A stretch of DNA of 39,832 nucleotides, taken from Nitrospira sp. GTDB taxonomy: Bacteria > Nitrospirota > Nitrospiria > Nitrospirales > Nitrospiraceae. The stretch covers positions 1 through 39,832 of the forward strand of contig JARFPM010000017.1 in assembly GCA_030444405.1 (NCBI GenBank). The letters run 5' to 3'. The position numbers were made by a program, and so were the translations under genes. The notes beneath the pieces were generated by a model that did no database searches, was not told the DNA's origin, and saw only the letters and a list, made by a program, of their open reading frames with translations. Of this stretch, positions 9,701-15,714 are shown in pieces (the first letter of the stretch is position 1; every line of letters begins with the position of its first letter).

Positions 9701-9900
9701 TCAATCGGGCGAGCCACAGCTTCTGCCGCCACCTCAGCGCTGGCACCGGGGTAGTCCGCATCGATCTGGACGACCGGCGGGGTGATTTCGGGAAACTGTG
9801 CGATCGGCAGGAACTGCATCGCGAGCAGTCCCATCACGACAATGACGATGGACACCACCGACGCAAAAATCGGCCGATCGATAAATACGTTCGAGATCAC
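6727..9900 (-). CDS. RND multidrug efflux pump, inner-membrane subunit (HAE1/AcrB family)
   Basis: A 1057-residue hydrophobe/amphiphile efflux transporter of the AcrB/MexB type, full length for the family. It begins MISNVFIDRPIFASV, the standard first transmembrane helix, has two large periplasmic loops, and ends with a short basic tail. The proton-relay double aspartate of TM4 is present in GIVVDDAIVVVENVERHM, and a lysine matches the TM10 relay in LIGLSAKNAILIVEFA. These residues argue for drug/proton antiport; no heavy-metal (CzcA-type) motif is seen. The start is GTG at 9900 with AAGGA upstream, ten bases after the adaptor stop. Substrates cannot be predicted, but linkage to nitroreductase and SDR genes suggests small hydrophobic toxicants. 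Confidence 0.95.
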   Translation of the reverse strand: MISNVFIDRPIFASVVSIVIVVMGLLAMQFLPIAQFPEITPPVVQIDADYPGASAEVAAEAVARPIEVTLPGIDNLLYYESTSSNDGHVTLKLTFEIGTNPDIAQVQTQNREKLAEPQLPPEVVRQGISVKKMSPDLVLVIALKSTDPRHDAVFLSNYATLRLVDELKRVKGVGDALVFGQQNYSMRIILNPMLMAKLNLTPNDITTIIREQNRDYPAGTIGREPAPKGTELTIPIITKGRLTEVKEFEELIVRALPDGSTVRLKDVARIELGAQSYGLEGRWNSKPTTFILTFLSPGANALDTVRRTRDQMDELAKNFPPSVSYDTPYDTTRFIEISIKEVVKTLLEAMVLVVLVVYLFLQTWRATIIPTVAVPVSLIGTFIGLYALGFSINTITLFGMVLAIGIVVDDAIVVVENVERHMREDRLSAKEAAKRAMSEVTEPIIAIVLVLVSVFAPVGFIGGITGALYKQFAATIAISVTVSGFVALTLSPALCGVVLAPKHGKRSGFWDLFDRWFGGTQRGYTRTTAALLVRPLRVMAVFALLVVASVGLFQKLPKSFLPEEDQGYFIVIAQLPDGASKQRTVAVLERIERFFQAIPAVHSTDALTGQNFVFGTRGPNSATMFVPLVLWDERPEPQYHAKALVGAAYAEFAKIPEALLLAFNAPSIRGVGAVGGFSAQIQDPSSGDFKKFAMVAQQFVERAQKEPAIGRVGTNFRVSSPRLYANVNRERAKALGIPISDIFDTLQAYFGNFYINDFVKFGRVYHVQTEADAEYRSTPQDLSKIYVRTQNAQGVNMIPLDTVVTAEYQSGPDPVNHFNGYNTALLLGAAAPGFSSGQAIEALERVAKDVLVPQGYAIDWSNISFQERRVGGQSAQVFVIGLLMVFLVLAAQFESWAVPFAVILAVPFAVFGALTAVWLRGFENDIYFQIGLVTLIGLSAKNAILIVEFANTRYEAGRPLIEAAVEAARLRFRPIIMTSMAFIFGMVPLVIASGAGAASRQSIGTGVMGGMLAATFLAIFFVPLFYVLIRKLTRRGTQPAMTLSQAMMPPHSSEKEL

Positions 9901-9909
9901 AAACGATCC

Positions 9910-11100
9910 TTAATGAGGCGTGGAAGGAGCCGGTTCGGTTGCCGAGGCGTCCGCCGGAACCCACGGGACAGCATTGACCGGTGCACCTGGCCCAATCTTC
10001 ATCAACCCGTTCACCACCACGCGATCGCCTTTATTCAAGCCAGTGTCGATGAGCCATTGACTCCCTTTCCAGTCGGATGCTGCGACAGCGCGAATCTCGA
10101 TCTTCTCGTCTTGGTTGACGACGAAGACAAAGGGACCTTGGGGACCCTGCAACACCGCGCGTTGAGGTACAAGGACTGCATCCGTCTTGGTATCGCCGGT
10201 AAAGCGAACTTTCACAAATTGCCCCGGCAGAAGCGTCCGCTGAGGATTGGGAAATGTCATTCGTATTTGACGCGAGCTGGTTTCCGTTCTCAAGCCAGGC
10301 TCTAACAGGTCGAGGACCCCTTCCTGGGGATAGACCGTCCCATCCATAAGCGTGAGCCGACCTCGCAATTGGTAGACTCCCGGATGGGTAATTCTCTTCG
10401 CTTCGATGTCCCGTCGCCGCTTTAAGATGAACGATTCAGGGACGTTCACAACCACATACATCGGATCGACACGATGGATCGTCGTCAGCAGATCGGTTTG
10501 AGCCGAGACCAGCCGCCCTTCATAGTAACGGCTGCGCTCAATAATCCCAGTGATGGGGGCCGTGATGAGTGTGTTGTCCAGATCGAACTGCGCCTTAATC
10601 AGGTCGGCCTGAGCCCCTTCCAGTGCGGCATTTGCCGACAGCTCTTCTGCAATCGCATCGTCGACGTCCTTCTGACTCACTGCCTGTTCCGCAACCAACG
10701 GTTTCACCCGTGCCAGATCCTGTTTGGCTTGGACGACGCGAGCCTGAGCCTGGGCAATCTTGGCCTTAGCACTCGCTGCCGCCGCCTTGAACGGAACGGG
10801 GTCGATCTGATAGAGACGATCGCCTTTCTTCACGTCGCGGCCTTCTGGATACAAGACCGCCTTCAACAGACCCGTCACTTGCGAGCGAATCTCCACAGGA
10901 CGGGAGGCTTCGGCCTGACCGATAAATTCAGGTTCATCAGGAACGATCTGCGTCTGCACCGTCACGACTTCCACCTGCGGGATCGGAAGAGGGGAAGGAG
11001 CCGAACCGGCATCGTCCTTGCAGCCAAGCAGCGCGGCTATTGCAGCCGATACACACAAGACAGCGACATATCTCAGCAGATGACTATCCAAAAAACTCAT
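9910..11100 (-). CDS. RND efflux periplasmic adaptor (AcrA/MFP family lipoprotein)
   Basis: A 396-residue membrane-fusion protein linking the pump to its channel. The signal peptide ends in a lipobox LLGC, so it is probably lipid-anchored to the periplasmic face of the inner membrane. The lipoyl half-motif IRSQVTGLLKAVLYPEG and the partner segment ITAPITGIIERS flank an alpha-hairpin rich in A, K and Q; the beta-barrel domain follows (LLPGQFVKVRF). I choose ATG 11100 over 11127 because AGGG lies upstream of it and the extra nine residues add charge before the signal. It is the first gene of the efflux operon, preceded by a candidate sigma-70 promoter at 11157-11186. Confidence 0.92.
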   Translation of the reverse strand: MSFLDSHLLRYVAVLCVSAAIAALLGCKDDAGSAPSPLPIPQVEVVTVQTQIVPDEPEFIGQAEASRPVEIRSQVTGLLKAVLYPEGRDVKKGDRLYQIDPVPFKAAAASAKAKIAQAQARVVQAKQDLARVKPLVAEQAVSQKDVDDAIAEELSANAALEGAQADLIKAQFDLDNTLITAPITGIIERSRYYEGRLVSAQTDLLTTIHRVDPMYVVVNVPESFILKRRRDIEAKRITHPGVYQLRGRLTLMDGTVYPQEGVLDLLEPGLRTETSSRQIRMTFPNPQRTLLPGQFVKVRFTGDTKTDAVLVPQRAVLQGPQGPFVFVVNQDEKIEIRAVAASDWKGSQWLIDTGLNKGDRVVVNGLMKIGPGAPVNAVPWVPADASATEPAPSTPH

Positions 11101-11156
11101 GCGATCTACCCTATTTTGCACTCTCATAAATTATTCTGCGGAAAGGTAAAAGTGTC

Positions 11157-11186
11157 ATTGTACCGGTGCAGGAGAGACGGCGGCAA
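11157..11186 (-). promoter_or_regulatory. Candidate sigma-70 promoter of the efflux operon
   Basis: On the minus strand TTGCCG (11186-11181) and TACAAT (11162-11157) are separated by 18 bases, close to the TTGACA/TATAAT consensus. The predicted start falls about 50 bases ahead of the adaptor ATG. Pattern match only. Confidence 0.45.
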
Positions 11187-11239
11187 GCCCAAGACAGGCA
11201 CGACGTTTCGACATTGTGGTGACCATGGAGGATCACACG

Positions 11240-11581
11240 TCACGTTTCATCCTGCGTCGCTCTCGAAGCGAACTTGTCCTCTTTCTTGCTCGAAGCATTG
11301 AACGTGCCACCCTTGGTGATTTCTTCGACGATGCACCTGGTCAAACAGCCCGACGCCCGCAGCTCCGCCCCTTGACCCCACAGACGCGCCAAAAGCGACT
11401 TGCCATCCTTATCGACGAATGTCACACCGGTTAAGTCAAGCACCGCGCAATGGTGGTCGTCCTCGAACATCTTCCGGCAATAGGCATCGAGCTCCTCTAC
11501 CCAGGGACCGGCAAGACGTCCTTCAATGACGAGTGAAACGCCCTGCAGCGCTGCATCTCGCTGACTCGTGATCTTTAACAA
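11240..11581 (-). CDS. STAS-domain protein (anti-sigma-factor-antagonist-like)
   Basis: A 113-residue protein whose first 95 residues fit one STAS domain: SLVIEGRLAG for beta-2, AVLDLTGVTFVDKDGKSLLARL for the central strand, loop and helix, then a lysine-rich tail. STAS proteins of the SpoIIAA/RsbV group bind kinase-type anti-sigma factors and are switched by phosphorylation of a serine or threonine in the D-S-x-G loop. Here the loop reads D-K-D-G, so that residue is missing; this may be a constitutive binder, or a domain sensing something else. The start is a TTG at 11581 with GGGAG ten bases upstream, so it is less certain. It follows the NTF2-like gene by 30 bases and lies 140 bases ahead of the efflux operon. 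Confidence 0.75.
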   Translation of the reverse strand: MLKITSQRDAALQGVSLVIEGRLAGPWVEELDAYCRKMFEDDHHCAVLDLTGVTFVDKDGKSLLARLWGQGAELRASGCLTRCIVEEITKGGTFNASSKKEDKFASRATQDET

Positions 11582-11611
11582 TTTCTACGCTCTCCCATTC
11601 ACCTCTGTCGC

Positions 11612-11989
11612 CTATGCGACAATCTCCGTTCCCCAAGGATTATCCACCAAGAAGAGCCATCGCCCGTCGGCCTGACGCCGAAGGATGCTGGAGGATCGAC
11701 CATTGAGCTGGACCGGTTTTCCCTCAGGATCAGTTCCACGTATGTTCCATCTGGCGCAGTATTGCGCAACATCCCCTGCTTGCACGACCTGCTGCGCTTC
11801 AATCGTCAACGTTGGTTTCATCGCCATGAACCCCTCGAGCGCTTGACGAATTCCAGCGGTCCCGCTGACGACGACGCCGGGCTTCATCACGAACGAGGCG
11901 CCCGGCTCAAACAATGCCACAGCCGGTTCCAGTTCCTGCGCATTCATCGCAGCAACGAGTTGTGTCATCACATTGAGTGGACTAGACAT
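11612..11989 (-). CDS. NTF2-like (SnoaL/DUF4440-type) small protein
   Basis: A 125-residue single-domain protein of the NTF2-like cone fold. Typical features are the N-terminal helix MTQLVAAMNAQELEPAVALF, the GASFVMKPGVVVSG segment, GIRQALEGFMAMKPTL, and the terminal RRQADGRWLFLVDNPWG strand, which is the DUF4440/SnoaL-like ending. Such proteins act as small ligand-binding or isomerase-like enzymes, or as association domains; the function here is unknown. There is no signal peptide, so it should be cytoplasmic. The ATG at 11989 follows AAGGAA. Its neighbours are the STAS gene downstream and the zinc-ribbon gene upstream. Confidence 0.8.
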   Translation of the reverse strand: MSSPLNVMTQLVAAMNAQELEPAVALFEPGASFVMKPGVVVSGTAGIRQALEGFMAMKPTLTIEAQQVVQAGDVAQYCARWNIRGTDPEGKPVQLNGRSSSILRRQADGRWLFLVDNPWGTEIVA

Positions 11990-12077
11990 TTCCTTACGTG
12001 CTCCTCTTTGACGTCCGCACTTAACTGCCCATTATTTCAGGATGGACTCACTGCCCCCTTCTCGCTTCCTTTTGGAC

Positions 12078-12326
12078 TCATTTCAGTGCGCCTCTGAGCT
12101 GCGATCGACGATTCTGCAGAATAACCGGATCAATAACTTCGCCGCACTGCACGCACCGTCGTAGCGACACATCAACCTCGCCGGTGCCAACCATGGAATC
12201 GAACCGATGTTCGATGACCATGAGTCCTCTGCACCGAGAACAACGTATCGAATCCGCGAGTGTCTCCAACTCTATTCGATCGTCTTCCTTCCGCTTCTTC
12301 TCCAGCAACCCTGACGTCGTCGCCAT
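12078..12326 (-). CDS. Small zinc-ribbon protein
   Basis: An 82-residue protein with two cysteine pairs, CSRC and CVQC, about 30 residues apart, which would form one treble-clef or zinc-ribbon site. An acidic and lysine-rich N-terminal helix (LEKKRKEDDRIELETLAD) precedes the ribbon. The function is unknown; such proteins often bind nucleic acid or act as regulatory adaptors. I choose ATG 12326 (MATTSG) because GAGG lies six bases upstream; the in-frame GTG four codons earlier overlaps that ribosome site. A sigma-54-type promoter candidate lies at 12365-12381, placing the transcript start about 28 bases ahead of the ATG. Confidence 0.75.
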   Translation of the reverse strand: MATTSGLLEKKRKEDDRIELETLADSIRCSRCRGLMVIEHRFDSMVGTGEVDVSLRRCVQCGEVIDPVILQNRRSQLRGALK

Positions 12327-12364
12327 GGTCGACCTCACTTGTTCAAGGGTTCATCTAGAGTCAT

Positions 12365-12381
12365 GGCAATATACATTCCAG
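12365..12381 (-). promoter_or_regulatory. Candidate sigma-54 (-24/-12) promoter for the zinc-ribbon gene
   Basis: The minus strand reads CTGGAATGTATATTGCC. TGG and TTGC sit at the exact spacing of the sigma-54 consensus (GG at -24, GC at -12). The predicted start is about 28 bases before the ATG at 12326. The first eight bases are identical to the site at 22389-22405. Confidence 0.55.
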
Positions 12382-12498
12382 GACAGCTAGAATAGGCTGA
12401 CGCTATCCAAGGTGTGGAAATTAAAGTGAAGATGTGTTGATGGTAAAGAGCGCTTGCTGGAGCAGATCTAAGATGGTCTGCCGATCCCGAGGCACGCT

Positions 12499-12512
12499 GC
12501 CGAACGGTCGGC
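12499..12512. repeat. Short perfect inverted repeat (5-bp arms, 4-base loop)
   Basis: GCCGA and TCGGC flank ACGG, just beyond the stop of the exported-protein gene at 12538. No T-run follows on the minus strand, so it is at best a weak terminator; it could instead be a binding site upstream of the sigma-54 candidate. Confidence 0.25.
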
Positions 12513-12537
12513 GCGTACCACGGGAGGATCGAACGCT

Positions 12538-13071
12538 TTAAGGCAGTGTGTAGGTTAAATTGGGCCAGACCGCATACCCGATCGCTTGGCCTTTCTTCCC
12601 TTCCTGGAGCTCAAAGTCGATACTGGTCTCGAAAGGTGTGGTTCCTGACATTCCAGTAAATCCACCGGAACCACCCGTAAACGTGAAATCACCCATACAC
12701 TCTTTTGAATTTCCTGTGCACTTCAAGCGGCCATAGGCGACGTCCTTGCCTTCATGCGCCACGATCATGCAGAGGCCTTCTATCGCCTGAGAATCTTTGT
12801 TTCTGTTGAGATTCACACGAGCCAGACAAGTCAGTTTGGATGAATGGACGGTCATCTTGCCCCCGTCTTTATGACGGGAGATCATCACTCCTTTCACAAA
12901 TGCATTGACGACCTGTTCTCCATTTCCAAGTTCCAAGAACTCGCCGGTTCCGTTCCAGCTTGAACTGGACTCTCCCGCCTCAACGGTTTTCCCATAAGCC
13001 ACGGAACCGGATCCGTATCCAATGACGAGAAGCATTCCAATCACGCCTATCAAACAGCTGAAACTCCTCAT
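12538..13071 (-). CDS. Exported protein of unknown function (beta-rich)
   Basis: A 177-residue protein with a clear Sec signal peptide (MRSFSCLIGVIGMLLVIGYG, cleavage probably near residue 28). The mature part is rich in beta-prone and glycine segments: GTGEFLELGNGEQ, LTCLARVNL, CTGNSKECMGDFTF, and a C-terminal GGSGGFTGMSGTTPF, which recalls the G-G-T-G-x-F-x-G-x-S-G motif of secreted allene-oxide-cyclase-like barrels. Four cysteines in the mature part could make disulphides. I do not recognise a named family with certainty. The ATG at 13071 follows AAAGGAG by six bases; an ATG two codons earlier directly abuts the ribosome site. Confidence 0.7.
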   Translation of the reverse strand: MRSFSCLIGVIGMLLVIGYGSGSVAYGKTVEAGESSSSWNGTGEFLELGNGEQVVNAFVKGVMISRHKDGGKMTVHSSKLTCLARVNLNRNKDSQAIEGLCMIVAHEGKDVAYGRLKCTGNSKECMGDFTFTGGSGGFTGMSGTTPFETSIDFELQEGKKGQAIGYAVWPNLTYTLP

Positions 13072-13667
13072 GCCCATCTCCTTTCAGGTTGATTCATATG
13101 AAACGGTCACAAAGTACACCCACCCATCTCTGGCGGTGTGATTTTTAGCATGTTTCATCTGAATAGAACAACCGCATCCCGTAAGCAATCTGCTTCAGCG
13201 CAAGCTGCCAAACCAGCTCCGTCTTGCTCAGATCGGAACTGTTATTGCGATCACAACCAACAAGGAAGAGGATGAGTCCACACACCGTCCGCCCGCCGGT
13301 CGTGTTACCTAAACACCAACTTGTTGTTCGCTGTCTGTACCTCTTGATCATAAACTCTGCATATTTCAGATACCGCAAAGATGTGACGCGGCCTGACTCA
13401 CCAGGAATTCAGAAGTCTTATTCTGTTCCTCCAGCCATTGGGGGATCGGAAGCTCCACAGAGTCACACTGTTCATGTCGTCACCTCCACTTCCGACGCGA
13501 GTCAGATCAACAGCAAAGGGCGTTCTATGCTGAGGCGTAAGAGGACCAATCGCATAACGTTATGAAACGCCAGGGGAAAGCTCTTGAGCCAAGAATGGAT
13601 CGGTTCAGACTACACCGGCGTGATAAAGCGGAAGAGCCGAGGGTTCGTCATGAGACGAAGCAGGCCG
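13072..13667. other. Gap between the sigma-54 activator and the exported-protein gene
   Basis: About 600 bases without a convincing gene. It holds one weak minus-strand frame (13145-13378, listed separately) and a 12-base perfect palindrome CATAACGTTATG at 13553-13564. No clear terminator was seen. Confidence 0.5.
13145..13378 (-). CDS. Doubtful small ORF, possible lipoprotein
   Basis: A 77-codon frame whose middle reads TVCGLILFLVGCDRNN, a hydrophobic stretch ending in a lipobox-like L-V-G-C. The N-terminal part is long and polar for a lipoprotein signal, and no good ribosome site precedes any start, so it may be chance. It is listed because no other gene occupies this stretch. Confidence 0.22.
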   Translation of the reverse strand: MRYLKYAEFMIKRYRQRTTSWCLGNTTGGRTVCGLILFLVGCDRNNSSDLSKTELVWQLALKQIAYGMRLFYSDETC

Positions 13668-15209
13668 TCACGCCGGTGGGCGGGAGATGCCGAGCTTCTG
13701 CATCTTGGATTGGAGAGTCGTTCGCTTGACCCCCAACCGAGCCGCAGCGCCGGCTGGGCCTCCTACAACCCATTTCGCTTCCTGTAGGGCGCGCATGATC
13801 TGCTCCCGCTCTGCTTCCTCCAGTGTCGTCGCGGAGATAAGGACCGGACGGCTGTCTGCCTGAAGCTCGCTGATGGGCACCTGCAGATCAGTCCCTTGCG
13901 TCAGAATGACGGAACGCTCGACCAAATTCTCCAACTCACGAATGTTGCCCGGCCAATCATAGCGTGAGAGTACCTCCAGCGTCTTGGTCGGTACCGTTTG
14001 GATATTCTTCTTCATACGAATGGCGTAATGCTGGGTAAAGTAACGGACTAAGATAGGAATATCTTCCTGTCGTTCGCGTAGCGGCGGCAGAGTGATCGGG
14101 AAGACATTCAGCCGATAGTACAAGTCACTTCGGAACTGCCTGTCCTCCACCAAACTTTTGAGATCCCTGTTGGTCGCGGCGATCAAGCGAACGTTGACCC
14201 GTATAGTCTTCGTGCTGCCCAATCGTTCGAATTCCTGCTCCTGCAAGACACGAAGCAGCTTGGACTGCAGCTCCAACGGGATTTCGCCTACTTCATCGAG
14301 GAAGATCGTGCCTTTATCAGCCAACTCGAATCGGCCGGCCTTCTGCGAAATGGCGCCCGTGAAGGCCCCTCGTTCATGCCCGAAGAGCTCACTCTCCAAC
14401 AAACCGGTCGGGATGGCGGCACAGTTCAGTTTGACGAACGTGCGTTCGCTGCGCCCGCTCAGTCGATGAATGGCCCGGGCAATGAGTTCCTTGCCGGTGC
14501 CTGTTTCCCCTTGGATCAATACGGTCGAATCGGTCGGGGCCACGACCTCGACTTCCTTCAGCACCTGCTTCAAGGCTTCGCTGTCACCGATGATATCCTC
14601 AAACCCATGCTCGATTCGAAGCTCCTCTTCGAGATAGAGCTTTTCCTTCGCCAGTCTGTCTTTGAGCTCGGCAATCTGTTGGAATGCCAGGGCATTTTCG
14701 ACCGCAACCGCCACTTGTTGAGCCACTTGTTGCAGAAACTCGATGTCCCGATCGTTGTAGGCTTCTTTCTGCAGACTCAAGAATCCCATGGCACCCAACC
14801 GACCTCGCGCGGTGGTCAGAGGAACAAAACAAAATGACTCCGTCCCATCTTCCCTCATCTGACCAATGACCCACGGCCACCGACGTTCTTCTGACAAATT
14901 GGGGACCAGCAGCGGCTGCTGGTTTTCCCATACTAACCCCGCGGGACAGTCTTTAATCGCGACTTCATGCCCTCCCACGAGATCAGCCGGCACATTGGCT
15001 TGAATGGTATGGAGTCGCATCATCTTCTTGACAGGATCATGCAGAGACAAATCGACAAAATTAACCTGTACGACCCGAGGAAGACGGTGGGCGAGATCGC
15101 GAAAGAGTTGATCGAGGTCGCGCTGCGCGGAAATCGCTTGTGCAACTTCAAGAAGTGCCTGGTACCGCTCCGCAAGGTCCTCACAGGGAGAGACGTCAGG
15201 GCTACTCAT
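13668..15209 (-). CDS. Sigma-54-dependent transcriptional activator with GAF sensor domain
   Basis: A 513-residue enhancer-binding protein that would remodel RNA polymerase-sigma-54 at -24/-12 promoters. Residues about 20-170 form a GAF sensor domain (RYQALLEVAQAISAQRDLD at its start), as in FhlA and NorR. A linker helix leads to the AAA+ domain with Walker A GETGTGKE, the sigma-54 contact loop GAFTGA, Walker B GTIFLDEVGE and the RLNVFPITLPPLRER segment. The C-terminus is a Fis-type HTH (AAARLGVKRTTLQSKMQKLG). There is no receiver domain, so it probably senses a small ligand directly. I start at ATG 15209 (MSSPDVS); the frame stays open upstream but that part is unlike protein and overlaps the CDGSH gene. 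Possible targets are the sigma-54 sites proposed in this window. Confidence 0.92.
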   Translation of the reverse strand: MSSPDVSPCEDLAERYQALLEVAQAISAQRDLDQLFRDLAHRLPRVVQVNFVDLSLHDPVKKMMRLHTIQANVPADLVGGHEVAIKDCPAGLVWENQQPLLVPNLSEERRWPWVIGQMREDGTESFCFVPLTTARGRLGAMGFLSLQKEAYNDRDIEFLQQVAQQVAVAVENALAFQQIAELKDRLAKEKLYLEEELRIEHGFEDIIGDSEALKQVLKEVEVVAPTDSTVLIQGETGTGKELIARAIHRLSGRSERTFVKLNCAAIPTGLLESELFGHERGAFTGAISQKAGRFELADKGTIFLDEVGEIPLELQSKLLRVLQEQEFERLGSTKTIRVNVRLIAATNRDLKSLVEDRQFRSDLYYRLNVFPITLPPLRERQEDIPILVRYFTQHYAIRMKKNIQTVPTKTLEVLSRYDWPGNIRELENLVERSVILTQGTDLQVPISELQADSRPVLISATTLEEAEREQIMRALQEAKWVVGGPAGAAARLGVKRTTLQSKMQKLGISRPPA

Positions 15210-15291
15210 AGGTGGGCAGTATGGACCATCGAGCGTCAATCGCTCAAGGGGCAACCGATAAACGGCGGACCCACACAGGTTCCCGCCGCAC

Positions 15292-15528
15292 TTAGAGCGA
15301 CTGGTGCGTACCGTCGCAAAATGGTGGATCCTTCGTGTGCTTGCACTGACATAAGGCGACTTCTTTCTTTGCATCCACGGTAAACTCAACCGGCTCAAAC
15401 CCGGTCCCTTGATGAGCCCCATCACAGAACGGTTGGTCCCGCGAGCGTCCACAGGAACACCAGTAGTAGGTTCCCGGCTCCAACGACATCACCGAGGGTT
15501 GCTTGGCTGCGATGCGTGGTGTCCCCAT
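15292..15528 (-). CDS. CDGSH iron-sulfur domain protein (two motifs)
   Basis: A 78-residue protein with two CDGSH-type motifs, CSCGRSRDQPFCDGAH and CQCKHTKDPPFCDGTH, each with the three cysteines and one histidine that hold a redox-active 2Fe-2S cluster (mitoNEET-like). Bacterial two-motif members are small soluble proteins of uncertain role in redox or Fe-S transfer. The ATG at 15528 (MGTPRIAAK) follows AGGGAGG at good spacing; the open frame upstream is not needed. It lies 82 bases ahead of the sigma-54 activator on the same strand, so they may be co-transcribed. Confidence 0.9.
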   Translation of the reverse strand: MGTPRIAAKQPSVMSLEPGTYYWCSCGRSRDQPFCDGAHQGTGFEPVEFTVDAKKEVALCQCKHTKDPPFCDGTHQSL

Positions 15529-15642
15529 GACTGTGCCTCCCTTTCGTGATTGAGAGCTGAGTGCGCGGCTAAGTATATCGTTTCTCTCTAACTGCCGCAC
15601 GCCGGGTTGCAGGGTTCTTTCGACCGCAACCATCTCTCGGAA

Positions 15643-15663
15643 TCAACCGATATCTACTGACAT
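15643..15663 (-). other. Six-codon mini-ORF behind a strong ribosome binding site
   Basis: The minus strand shows AAAGGAGGAGATG followed by ATG and six codons (M-S-V-D-I-G) to a TGA, 115 bases upstream of the CDGSH start. The near-perfect Shine-Dalgarno is far stronger than a chance match. It could be a leader peptide or what remains of a lost gene. Confidence 0.35.
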
Positions 15664-15714
15664 GATCACATCTCCTCCTTTACGATGATCGCGGAACCAT
15701 TTGCGCGGAGCGAC

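Noticed and set aside
15571-15600. A sigma-54-like match upstream of the antiporter
   Set aside because: The sequence resembles GCACG...TTGC but the spacing is one base too long and the -24 GG is missing.
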